Source: Calliphora vicina | Lineage: Eukaryota; Arthropoda; Insecta; Diptera; Calliphoridae | Length of the DNA: 64,000 bases | Direction of reading: 5' to 3' | Assembly: GCF_958450345.1 (NCBI RefSeq) | Contig: NC_088780.1 | Coordinates: 164,406,726-164,470,725, forward strand | In this document: in pieces, positions 11,808 through 21,250 of the stretch | Layout: each line of letters starts with the position of its first letter | Numbering within the stretch: position 1 is the first letter of the stretch | Notes under the pieces: model-generated | The model's input: the letters and a program-made list of their open reading frames with translations, nothing else | Database searches by the model: none | Told to the model about the DNA's origin: nothing | Made by a program: the position numbers and the translations under genes

Positions 11808-11978
11808 CACAGTGGTTAGAGAAATATTTTAGTTTGGAATAATTTTTAATGAAATTTTACGAATCCAGAGCTGGGTTTCGTACTTGGGTGGGGCTGGTGG
11901 AAAGCAATATCTCTGCTTTGAATTTGTAAAATTTTAGATATCTTGTTTCTTGAGCTCAAATGTTTCTAAACCACTGTG
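11808..11978. mobile_element. Short Transib-like element, ends CACAGTGG, TSD CACTG
   Basis: 171 bp bounded by CACAGTGGTTAGAGAAA and, at the right, TTTCTAAACCACTGTG; perfect 5-bp flanking duplications CACTG (11803-11807 and 11979-11983). Termini and duplication size agree with the copy at 9753 although the interior is different, so this is a separate family of the same superfamily-like type. Confidence 0.7.
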
Positions 11979-11983
11979 CACTG

Positions 11984-13338
11984 TTTGAAAAAAGCATTGG
12001 CAGTTTCATAAACTGTTTGAATGTGTGCTTTGTCAGATTTAAGGCATGATTTGTTCAAGGATAATTGTTTGGTACAATATCCTGTGTTCAAAAGAAGAGA
12101 ATTTTGGGCAACTTAAAATTGTGTATGACCATAAAGACCCTGTATACCAAGTTTTAACAAATTTGGAATGGGTAAGGTCCGATGCCTGGTCGAAAATATT
12201 GGTTTCCTCCCAATAACCAATTAGAAACTAAGACATTGCTGGCAACTCTAGCTAAATATTCTTATTATACAAACAAAAAATGCCTCTACGCGTTTCTTAT
12301 CGCACCTAATAAAAGCCAAACGTATAAAACTGCGACAATAATGATGACGACGACGTCAAGAAACACAACACAGCCACGATATTAAAGAATTTTAAAAGGT
12401 TGCCCAGTCTGTCTGTCTATCCGTCCGTCTTACCATCAGCCAGCCAGCCAGCCATCAATGGTTGCACGCCTGTTCTCAGCACTCACTGCATTAGCATGTA
12501 CTGCCATAAACAAAAGTCTGGGTCAGTCAGTCAGCCAGCCAACTAACCAGCCAGTCATTCATTCCATTCATTCATTTGTTTCATGAATGTTGTTGTATTT
12601 TTTGTCACCAACAAATGACTCAACTGCAGGCATCAGCAAACATTACGCGACAACGAATATTGTCGCGTGCGTTAATGCCCAAACAACAACAACAACATAA
12701 ATTAAACACTTGGAAAGTGGCACTTTAAGCAGGATATTTTTCATATTTCTACACAACCAACAATAACAATTAGGATATTGTAGACCATTTCAAATGGGTA
12801 AATACTAAATACTAGCACTCGCTTTATCGTTTGTAGGCTAGTTAAACGTCTAATTGATTTCACAGCAGGTAGAGTCAGTCACTCACTCCTCTGCTACTCC
12901 TTCTTCAACTCCTAAAACTAATGTTTAGAAACGTTACTAGTAGTAATTAAGTCAATATGTGTGTGCATCGGTATCACAATGTTTGTATGTGTAACCACTT
13001 AAATAGTTTCGTTTTCTGCTGTAAACTCCTTAATGTCCTCTCTCAAACACTTGTTCACGCACCCCAGGTAGCGGCTATACACTCTGGCTATTTGTTGTTG
13101 TTTTAATGAAGTCCGGAAGTAAATATCGGAAATTGCTTGTTATCTGGGAAAATTTATAGTTGCGTTAATTGTTTTTACCTTTTTTTTGTAGAAAACAATT
13201 AAAGGATCAGTTTTTCTTTTTTAATTTCGTTAAACACTTTTTTGGGGACTTTCGTTTATTAAGTTGTATAATTTTAATTTTTTATTGAAAAAATTTGTCT
13301 TATGTGTGGTTTCACATTTATTATTTGTTTGTTTACAG
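11984..13338 (+). other. Intron sequence upstream of C15 homeobox exon
   Basis: No coding exon recognised. It contains simple CAGCCAGC/CATTCATT-type runs near 12440-12580. The last bases form a plausible polypyrimidine tract and splice acceptor (TTTGTTTGTTTACAG) directly before 13339. Confidence 0.5.
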
Positions 13339-13567
13339 CTGCCTTTCCCATTGCCCGTCGCATTGGCCATCCCTATCAGAATCGCACACCACCAAAGAGG
13401 AAAAAGCCCAGGACATCGTTTACACGCATACAGGTGGCCGAATTGGAGAAAAGATTTCACAAGCAAAAATATTTGGCATCTGCGGAGAGAGCTGCTTTGG
13501 CGAGGGGTTTAAAAATGACTGATGCTCAGGTGAAAACGTGGTTTCAAAATCGAAGAACGAAATGGAG
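13339..13567 (+). CDS. C15: C15/clawless (TLX-type) homeobox gene, homeodomain exon
   Basis: Internal coding exon of a sequence-specific transcription factor of the NK-linked TLX/Hox11 class, acting in the nucleus; in Drosophila it patterns distal leg, amnioserosa and other tissues. It begins after a TTTACAG acceptor in mid-codon (last two bases of a codon) and reads [19 protein letters not shown], the conserved TLX pre-homeodomain segment, then homeodomain residues 1-56 and two bases of codon 57. Helix 3 is [13 protein letters not shown], with Thr at position 47, diagnostic of TLX proteins; W48, F49, N51 and R53 are intact. The donor is AG|GTGAGT. The next coding exon is 18.6 kb downstream. 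The N-terminal exon with the Groucho-binding eh1 motif expected in this family is not in the window. Very confident of family; the C15 name follows from similarity. Confidence 0.95.
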
Positions 13568-14065
13568 GTGAGTTTTGAGAAAATAAAAATTATGGAGTTT
13601 TAGACATTTTAAGTAATTTGATGAGAACTACATGTCCACAGATTGTTGATTTTGAAAGTAATTTGTGAGAATTTCAAAAAAGTCTATAGAAATTCTTAGC
13701 ATAGTACTTTAATACGAATTTAAATGAAATATTCATTATGAAAATTACTAAATTGACGTCTATTTACATCTTCTTTACATAAAAAAGGATATCGGCGAAG
13801 CCATTTTCCTAATATTAAGAGCACCACTTCAGATTTAATGCTGCCTATTTTCGCCACTTCCGAATTGTTAATTCTACTTTTTTTAATTCTTTAGAAAATG
13901 GGGTTTCCTTTAGCAATATTAACACTCAGCTTCAAATTTTAAATTAGTTGAATGATGACTTTCACAGCACTTGTCGATCCGAAAGAGTCATCGGGATATT
14001 TTAATAATATAATCTATGCCTTTATTAATAAATGAATGAGAACTTTTTGTTCATAATTGATAAAC
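13568..14065 (+). other. Start of the long C15 intron
   Basis: Begins with the GTGAGT donor of the homeodomain exon. No repeat or gene recognised up to 14065. Confidence 0.6.
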
Positions 14066-14600
14066 TCAAGAAGTTACTCTATCCTGTCTTGTTAAAAATC
14101 TGTCCGATTTGTCAATCCCAGTAGCATTGTCTGGTATGTCGTTCTTCGCAGTCACTCCAGTGGAATTACCATTGAAGGTTTTAGCACCTTCGACCATATA
14201 CATAGTGCCATCTTCTTTCTTCGACATTTCAGAGGGGGAGGTGATTGGTTTTTTTCCATAGTTGAAAAAATACTGCCGCTCCAGGATGCCACTCAGATGC
14301 GTTATTACCATCATTTGGTCTGATATAATATCATAGAGAACATACGTTAGGGCAAGTACGGATCCATGTGGGTGAAGTAAATCCCTCCAGAACCGAAAAG
14401 TTTTAATATAAAAAAGGAAAATGTAAAATAATTTGGTTAACCTGGATCCGTGCCTGCGTTAGAGGGTGCGGTTATGTTATTTAGGAGACTCAAACCGCAG
14501 TCCCAGACCAACATCATAATGCAAACGCTACCGTCCGCTAATCCAAACCACATCATACTTGGAATTAGTGGTGCTGCACCCACTTCTTGTATTGAAATTC
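14066..14600 (-). pseudogene. Unidentified protein-like fragment, frameshifted and split by a MITE
   Basis: On the minus strand, 14600 down to 14457 is open for about 45 residues and hydrophobic (PLIPSMMWFGLADGSVCIMM, then LVWDCGLSLLNN), looking like one or two membrane segments. After the 104-bp MITE the frame continues, shifted, as YVLYDIISDQMMVITHLSG, then ILERQYFFNYGKK and a polar tail ending in a stop at 14066. Base composition is less AT-rich than the surroundings and residue usage looks like real protein. The MITE and a frameshift break it, so I read it as a pseudogene or retrocopy, antisense within the C15 intron. I cannot name the family. Alternatively it could be exons of a nested gene with splice sites I did not find. 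Confidence 0.45.
14353..14456. mobile_element. 104-bp hAT-like MITE, TSD CGTTAGRG
   Basis: Ends CAAGTACGGATCCATG and CCTGGATCCGTGCCTG are imperfect inverted repeats. Flanking octamers CGTTAGGG (14345-14352) and CGTTAGAG (14457-14464) match at seven of eight positions, fitting a hAT insertion. It interrupts the minus-strand protein-like fragment. Related termini occur at 5090/6258, 44119 and 56403. Confidence 0.7.
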
Positions 14601-15229
14601 GAAATTAATTCTAAAGAGTGGTTGTTTATTATTTATTTACTACTTCTGTGATTCACATTTTGGTTACCTAACAGCTTTATATCCTTTGATTCAAAGAAGT
14701 TAATTTGAAGATGTCAATTTTGAACAAAAGCCATTGAGTGCTATAACCGTTTCAAAGAATCTGTGTTAGCTTCCTAACGCTTCCTAACTCTGTAAGTAGT
14801 TTCGGCGGTGGAAATTTATAACAAAATTCATTGATGAAAGAACTGGTTCCAGAATGGACCCTAGAGTAAAAAAACAACTTATTTTTATGCTAACAAAAAA
14901 CTCTGATTAAACTAGTTCAAATATTCTTCTAAAGAATTAGTGTTTTCTGTGAACTAATGCTTCCACAGAACTAGTTTTGAAACTGGAATTTTCAAACAAT
15001 AATCAGATGTTCATTCCTTCATAGAAATTTCAAAAACAAATCCAGATCAAATATCGCTCCAAAGAATGAGTGCTTGCTGGTTAACGCTTCCACAGAACTT
15101 GTTCAGAAGGTAACAATTTGAAACAAAATCATTGGTTACACGAATGGTTCTAAAACATATAAAAATTATGGGTAATAGCTTTCTAATGTCACCGTAAAAT
15201 ATGATAATTTCAGATAAAAATCATAGGTC
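14601..15229. repeat. Diverged direct repeats in C15 intron
   Basis: Segments around 14750, 14930 and 15060 repeat an AAGAAT(C/T/G)...GTG(TT)...CTAACGCTTCC / GCTTCCACAGAAC theme with spacing of roughly 130-180 bp. They are highly diverged, non-coding and of unknown origin. Confidence 0.4.
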
Positions 15230-15770
15230 GTATTTATTTTTCATTTCGTCCAACATTTCTCCTATTTTTTATCCCTTCCAAAAATAAGATTTGTTTAGGT
15301 CATCAAAATGGATATTTTTTGTGAGATGATTTCATTGTTGGAGTCAAATTACTTACCTTCGAGATATTTCCTTAGGTTTGGAAACAAAAAAAAGTCACCC
15401 GGTGCTAAATGCGGAGAATAGGGTGAAAGAGAGAGCATTTCATAGCCTAATTCATGGAAAATGCACATGTATACCATTTTGTGCACACGACGCGGCAGCC
15501 ATCTTTGCGGAAAGCTTTATCATACCCAAGTGATCATTCAATATTGAAACCATTGAGCCATATGAGATGCCTATGGCTTCCACAATCTCCCGCATTTTCA
15601 GAGCAGACGAAATTCCCTTTTCTCCTCAAGCCACGAGGTAGTCTGATATCAATGGCTGCCAAACACAAACTAAATGATGCAGCTTCTTCAAATTTTGACA
15701 GGAGTCAACTCAGTTAAGAACAGGGAAATTCAAAAAGTCGCGGTCTTAATGACCCACTCTTGTATAACAA
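15230..15770 (-). pseudogene. Mellifera-type mariner transposase remnant, minus strand
   Basis: Read on the minus strand: the 5' end resembles a mariner terminus (GAGTGGGTCATTAAGACCGC). Then comes MREIVEAIGISYGSMVSILN, typical of the DNA-binding region of mellifera-subfamily mariners, and, after an internal deletion, the C-terminal YSPHLAPGDFFLFPNLRKYL block in which the usual third catalytic Asp lies in a PGD motif. The middle with the first two catalytic residues is missing. The same family contributes the 5' fragment at 63299-63650. Confidence 0.75.
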
Positions 15771-15844
15771 ATACTTGTTTTAATCAGGCTTTCTAGAACA
15801 AACACTTAAATTAAATGAAATTGAAAATAATGAGATTCAAAAAA

Positions 15845-16557
15845 AAAACAAGTAAGAAAGCCATATAATACCCTACACTAAGTAAAAGAGGAAAAATATT
15901 TTTCTATTAAAATTTAAATAATTTTTATTTTTGAGTGATTTTCGGAAGTGGGCTTTATATGCGAGATATGACCAATTATGGACCGATCACCATAAAATAA
16001 GGTCGTGTGATTTATGTCTATATGAAAGTTAACTATGTTGAATTTTGTGTGTATACCGAAATTTTTAAGCGATTTATGCACGTTAAAGTGATTTTCGGAA
16101 GCGGGTCTATATGGGAGCTATGACTAATTATGGACCGATCGTAACAAAATTTGGTGACATGAATTCCGTTTATATAAAACTTATTTGGAGCGGAATTTGT
16201 GTTGATACATATATAAATTAAACATTTATGACCGATAAAGTCCAATTTCGAGAGGACATTTGTATGTGGGCTAGGTGAAATAATGGACCGATTTCAGCCA
16301 GTTTCAATAGGCTTTGTCCTTGAGCCGAAAAAGTAATATGTACCAAATTTTATCAAAATATCTTAAAAATTGCGACCTGTACTCTGCGCACAAGGTTTAC
16401 ATTGACAGCCAGCCAACCATCCAGACGGACGGACGGACATCGTTTAATCGACTCAGAAAGTCGATCGGTATACCTTTAGACCAATATTTTTGGGCGTTAC
16501 AAACATCTGCACAAACGCATTATACCCTCCCCACTATGGTGGTGTAGGGTATAAAAA
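15845..16557 (+). repeat. Family A interspersed repeat, copy 2
   Basis: Near full-length copy with the same start (AAACAAGTAAGAAAG), TACCCTACAC terminal inverted repeats, and TTTCGGA/TTTCGAG landmarks at 15940, 16093 and 16246, again exactly 153 bp apart. The GGTCAGTCAAGCCCGACC mini-hairpin near the left end is deleted relative to copy 1. Confidence 0.7.
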
Positions 16558-17041
16558 ATTAAAATAATTGAAGAATGAATATTTTAAATAAATTTGGATT
16601 GAATTTAAATTAACTAAAATGTAATCATTCAAACAAGTATGTACTTATATATGAAATTATATATCAGCCATTACTATACTATTTCTAAGTAATGCAGATG
16701 TTATGAAATAGTTATTGTTAAGTTGTTCAGTAATTGCAAGTCATTACCAAGTTTTTGCTGAGTAGTTCCAGAACAGTTCAGTTCACAACAGTTCTCCCTT
16801 GCAATATGGCATTAATCACCTCTAAAAATTAATACGGCTCATTAACTTTTATTAAGCACTTTCGAAAAATTAATCACAAACATTTGATTTGTTAACAATA
16901 ATAATAATTAAATAATTAAAAACATATCAAAACTCATTTAAATACAGCCACAATTAATGTTCAAAAACTATATGAAAATTTGAATTTGAAATTTACACGC
17001 TTAAAACTAAATTTTACAACAACTGATTAATAAACATACAA
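16558..17041. other. AT-rich intron sequence
   Basis: No gene or repeat family recognised before the DD37E mariner. Confidence 0.45.
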
Positions 17042-17043
17042 TA

Positions 17044-18349
17044 CATAAGGAGTGAGATCGAAAAATTCTTAACACACGTTTTTCATTACATTTTTTAACC
17101 CAAGTATTATTTGAATTTTTTTTTGATCAAGTTACCTTTGAAAAACATGTCAGTTATTATGTGTAATGTCAATTATATTAATTTTTTTGTTAATCTGATT
17201 AAAATGAGTGACCAGAAAAAAGTGCGTACTGAAATTATTAAATATTTTCAACAAAACCCAACTTGGTCTTACAAAAAGTTGGCCAAGCATACAAAGGTCT
17301 GCCGTCAAACTGTTTCCAATGTTATTAAACAGTACCGGGAGAACTTGTCAGTTGATAGAAAACCTGGTTCAGGTAGAAGGAATGGTCCACATGATGTTTC
17401 TAAAGCCAAAAAAATAGAACGCATTTTCAAAAGAGCTCCCAACACATCCGGTAGGAAAGCAGCCCGGTTAGCTCAGTGCTCGGACTATTTGGTACGAAAA
17501 GTTAAAGCTAATGCAGGTTTAAAAACATACAAGGCTCAAAAAGTTCCTGACAGGAACGCTACTAAAAATTTAGAGGCCAAAAACAGAGCACGGAAATTGA
17601 AGTCAAGTTTTATAAAAAAATATTCTTGCTGCATAATGGATGACGAAACGTATGTTCTGGCAGATTTTTCGCAACTTCCAGGTCAAAAATTTTATGTTGC
17701 TGATGCTCGAGGGAATGTTGAAGAAAAGTTTAGGACCCAAAAGCAGACAAAATTTCCCAGAAAGTTCTTGGTATGGCAAGCAATATGCAGTTGCGGCAAA
17801 AGAAGCCACTCATTTGTTACAACGGGCTCTATAAATACCGAAATTTACATCAAGGAATGTTTACAAAAAAGGCTGCTTCCATTCATAAGACTTCATAATG
17901 TGTCCACTTATTTTTGGCCTGACTTGGCATCCTGTCACTATGGCAAACAAGCCCTTGAGTGGTACAAGAACAATAATGTGGTATTTGTACCAAGAGAGGC
18001 AAATCCTCCAAACTGCCCGGAGCTAAGGCCAGTGGAGAGATATTGGGCTCTTGTTAAAAGAGATTTGAAGAGTACAAAAAAGGTGTCCAAAAGTGTGGTA
18101 GATTTTAAACGGAGATGGACTACATGTTCGAGCAAAGTGACAGAAAGCACTATAAAAACGTTAATGGAAGGGTTTCCGAAAAAGGTTCAAAATTTCATCA
18201 CTAGTGATTAAAACTATAAAAATAATTTTTTTTGTAAATTGTAATAATAATTTCAATCAAATAAAAAAAAAATTAAAGCTGTAAGTTTAGTGGTTTCTTT
18301 TTTATAAACATATATGTATGTTAAGAATTTTTCGATCTCACTCCTTATG
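17044..18349 (+). mobile_element. Full-length Tc1/mariner element, DD37E type
   Basis: 1306 bp bounded by 31-bp inverted terminal repeats that are identical at both ends (CATAAGGAGTGAGATCG...), flanked by TA on each side (17042-17043 and 18350-18351), the canonical Tc1/mariner duplication. It encloses one intact transposase gene. The perfect repeats and the unbroken frame contrast with every other transposon in the window and suggest recent insertion into the C15 intron, possibly still mobile. The D,D37E signature matches the ITmD37E/TRT group of the IS630-Tc1-mariner superfamily. Confidence 0.92.
17204..18211 (+). CDS. DD37E Tc1/mariner transposase, intact
   Basis: Cut-and-paste DNA transposase of 335 residues acting on its own terminal repeats in the nucleus. 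Start chosen at 17204 (AAAATGAGTGAC); the frame is open further upstream, including ATGs at 17147 and 17159, but this start gives the family's usual length. Residues 8-48 (NPTWSYKKLAKHTKVCRQTV) form a paired-type helix-turn-helix, followed by a PGSGRR linker resembling the GRPR AT-hook and a second helix-turn-helix (about 60-105). The RNase H-like catalytic triad is visible: D147 in IMDDETY, D240 in FWPDLASCH and E278 in CPELRPVERYW, with 37 residues between the last two. W191 and the PPNCPE segment agree with the ITmD37E family. No stop or frameshift. A basic tract around 126-138 may act in nuclear import. Transcription would be in the same direction as C15. Activity is inferred only from integrity. 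Confidence 0.92.
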   Translation: MSDQKKVRTEIIKYFQQNPTWSYKKLAKHTKVCRQTVSNVIKQYRENLSVDRKPGSGRRNGPHDVSKAKKIERIFKRAPNTSGRKAARLAQCSDYLVRKVKANAGLKTYKAQKVPDRNATKNLEAKNRARKLKSSFIKKYSCCIMDDETYVLADFSQLPGQKFYVADARGNVEEKFRTQKQTKFPRKFLVWQAICSCGKRSHSFVTTGSINTEIYIKECLQKRLLPFIRLHNVSTYFWPDLASCHYGKQALEWYKNNNVVFVPREANPPNCPELRPVERYWALVKRDLKSTKKVSKSVVDFKRRWTTCSSKVTESTIKTLMEGFPKKVQNFITSD

Positions 18350-18351
18350 TA

Positions 18352-19840
18352 TAAATAAATAAATTAATAAATTAAACAAAATATTCATAGTCATAGTGAA
18401 CAGGCATAGGAAAATTTTTAATGAAAATAATTTGTGAACTGCACGAAATGCCATAATTTCAATTAAACATTTGAGTTTTGTTCAAATGGAGGAAGACATG
18501 ATTACGATTATTTGGATATTATTTAGCAATTAAATTGTATTTACTTTCATTATATTTAATAAATTATAATTTCTATAGTTTTAGATTTTATAACAACAAA
18601 TACATATACATATAAATACAATAAATACAATAAATAAATGTCATATGGAAAATCCAACTAATTATCATTAACCATAAATTGTTAATTTTAGTTTATAGCA
18701 TTGAACACATACAAAAACCGATTAAATAATGATTCAATTGCTGGTTTCTATATTTTTTTTGTTTGAATGGTAATAAATTCCTCTATCATGTTGACAATAT
18801 CAGTTAAAATATTTGAAATGTTTAATTGAAATACAGCTAAACTCACATTCAATGATGTTATATTAAAATGACATGCATACTAAATACATAGTACGTATGT
18901 ATGGATATGTAAATAGAACTACGATTATTTATTTCTAAATGTCTAAAATGCATGTATTAAATCATTTAACATTATTGATTTTCCCTTGTAAACGAGCAAA
19001 TGGAATGACCATTTGCCATTAGAATCTATTTTGATAAGAAACAACTCAATTAAGCTTAAATTATTAAAACGATTATTTCAACGATTCATATCGCCATCTA
19101 GTTTTCTAACAATAGAACTCCACTACAAGTTAATCCGCTGCCATTTTGTTTTTCTTTATTTATTTAAATTCTAGAAAAAAAAAATTGTTAAATCATGAAT
19201 GACAAAAAATGGAAACCTTTAACGCGTCCGTCCACCCCCATTTCGTTTTATTATGTTTCATTAGCACTAATGAGGGTTGTTTTGTTAATTTTATTTCATT
19301 TATTTTTTTAGAAAATATGTAAATAAAGCATGTGTTTTTTATTGACATTATTTTTCCTACACTTAAAAAAAATTATATATTTTAAGTAAAATGGGACATG
19401 TCGCGACATGCCACCAAAATAATTTCCAAAATGTATAGAAAGTTAAGGACAATAATTAAAGCTGAATTATATCGCTTTAAACTGAATCATACCTCAAAAA
19501 AATTAAACAAATCATAAAAAATTTACATTTTCTTGTTCTAGAACACATGATTAAAGCCAGTATTTGTTATTTGAACAAGTTGTAGGGATGTTTTACAGAA
19601 CCTTTCCTTGGAATGGTTCAGGAACCAGTTCTTAAATAAAAAACTTTTCCTTTAAATAGTTACTCTCAAATTTAGTTATTCGTAAGAGTTAACCTATGAT
19701 TTGAAATGGTTCCAGAACTAGTTCTAACATCAGTGTTTTTTGTTTGCAACTGGAATTAATTTTGAGGATCACTTCAGATTTCTATTTCTACGATTCTATT
19801 ACAGTACAGTTCCTGGTCTCTATATACATACAGAAGAATT
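18352..19840. other. AT-rich intron sequence
   Basis: No gene seen. Notable only for a 14-bp GC-containing perfect palindrome CATGTCGCGACATG at 19397-19410 and, near 19600-19740, runs of GGTTCCAGAACTAGTTC-type sequence related to motifs near 15.0 and 16.75 kb. Confidence 0.45.
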
Positions 19841-20460
19841 ATGTATTGGCCATTGTTACCATAACCTTTTCCCATCTTTCTGGCAACATATGGATTCCGA
19901 GTCAGTAAGAACTACTCATCTTTTGAGGCGTAGAACGAATCCAGCCAATATAGGATACTCTGTTCCAAAGTGAAGCGTATCTCAGAGAGAGCGTTCTGCA
20001 TCGATCCAAACAAATATTATTCACCTTCCAAAAAACTTAACAGATATTGCAACATGTGACCGAGCGTTGTCATGATGGAATATTACGGTTTCATGTCTGG
20101 CGGAATATTCTGAGCTTTTTCGGCCAATGCTCGCTTCAAACGAATCAGCTACGTTCGGTATATAGTCTGGATAGTCTGGTCAGATCCACAGGACCCCTTT
20201 TTCCCCACCAAATACAGAACATTACCTCAGCGCCATGGATATTTGGCTTTGGTGTCGATTCGGCTGATTGGTCAGGCTTCACGTACGATCGTAATAGATC
20301 CATTTTTCATCGCATGGAATTATTGGGTGCATAAATAATTTTCTTTTATAGCGTTCAAGCAGCACTTCAGAAATGCAAAATTGTCTTTCAAATTCTCTTG
20401 CCTTTAATTCGTATGGTACCCACTTTTTCTGCTTTTGGATGAATCCTGATATTGAGTAGG

Positions 20461-21002
20461 TTAGGTTATAAAGGCAGCTAGTTATCTATCAGCTCACTTG
20501 GGTCCATTAAATTGGTCCCTTTGTGTTACCCTAAGGATCATGCTCAGGGCCTCAAGAGGTCCTTCACATGTCAGAAATGGGTTCAATGCCGAACCAACCT
20601 GACGCACGAATGAACGAATCCAACCTCCTGACATCCAGAGTAGATAGATCCGCTAGGCCGTGCAAAAATGGACTACCTATTGTCGCAGTCCGCACCCCTG
20701 CTAGGGCAGTGCAAAGACAGAGGAGATGTTCAATCGTCTCATCTTCGTCTTCATCATGGCAACTCCTACAGAAGTCATTGTATGGAGTATTCAATCTCCT
20801 AGCATGCTCACCTATCAAGCAATGGCCGGTGAGCACTGATATCAGAGCTCGTAGCCTAGTCCGAGGTAGCCCCGTGAGGGACTTTGACCTATGATGGTCA
20901 AATACGGGCCAAGTGAGTCTCGATATCGAGCAATTTGTCAAATTAGACCATCTGAGCTGAGCAGACTAAAATAATTTACACTGTATGGTTGACTTACAGC
21001 AA
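20461..21002 (-). mobile_element. 5'-truncated non-LTR retrotransposon inserted in mariner
   Basis: About 540 bp on the minus strand, ending at its 3' end in TATAACCTAACC just inside 20461. Likely target duplications are GATATTGAGTAGG (20448-20460) and GATATCCTGAGTAGC (21003-21017), similar but not identical. Only the C-terminal part of the polyprotein and the 3' tail remain, typical of reverse transcription that stopped early. Confidence 0.75.
20564..20941 (-). pseudogene. C-terminal fragment of a non-LTR retrotransposon ORF2
   Basis: 125 residues open to the natural stop. It contains LTGHCLIGEHARRL, then a CRSCHDEDEDETIEHLLC cluster (C-x2-C ... H-x3-C zinc-knuckle-like) followed by an SLDVRR-like stretch (here STLDVRR) and a terminal SGWF motif. 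This arrangement follows the RNase H or reverse-transcriptase region in ORF2 of I/R1/Jockey-like insect elements. There is no reverse transcriptase domain left, so it is a fragment, not a gene. The intact frame suggests a fairly young insertion relative to the mariner it sits in. Confidence 0.7.
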
Positions 21003-21250
21003 GATATCCTGAGTAGCTCCCAATGATTTTGAAAGATCTCGTTTAGTTTTAAAACAATCTTCATGGTGTAATGCCTCCAATTCTTGGTCTTCTTCCCTGT
21101 CCGCACAATACATCTTTCGCACGTTGAAACCGATGGGACACATTCACCGTATGTTTTGGTGAGCAATAGGTGTTATTCAGCGGCACTTTTTTTCAAATTA
21201 AAGAAGTAAAGTAAAACTTCCCGCATATGTCGCTGTGTTGATACAAAATT

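Larger units (their letters stand above)
19845..21250 (-). pseudogene. Mauritiana-type mariner transposase remnant, copy 2, minus strand
   Basis: Minus-strand mariner whose N-terminal part lies at about 21010-21240 (MREVLLYFFN-like start, AYGECVPSVSTCERC) and whose C-terminal part lies at 19845-20447 (HDNARSHV with the second catalytic Asp near 20075, SLRYASLWNR and the RWEK-type end near 19870). A non-LTR retrotransposon tail (20461-21002) sits in the middle. Where the others have the third Asp block, this copy is deleted. Frames are broken throughout. Same family as copies at 9671, 22775, 45103, 52785 and 58615. Confidence 0.8.

Noticed and set aside
12440..12580. CAGCCAGC/GTCAGTCAGCCAGCC stretch as a CRISPR-like or satellite array
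   Set aside because: Short irregular simple repeats without unique spacers or constant unit length.
1..13338. N-terminal C15 exon within the window
   Set aside because: No plus-strand open segment with homeobox-protein-like composition or an eh1-type motif was found; the exon is taken to lie outside the window.
13339..13567. Possible Hox or NK2 gene instead of C15
   Set aside because: Thr at homeodomain position 47, the PYQNRTPPK leader and the [12 protein letters not shown] tail are TLX/C15 features; Hox hexapeptide and NK2 Tyr54 are absent.
19397..19410. CATGTCGCGACATG palindrome as a transcription factor site
   Set aside because: A single 14-bp palindrome in an 18-kb intron with no known factor attached; chance cannot be excluded.
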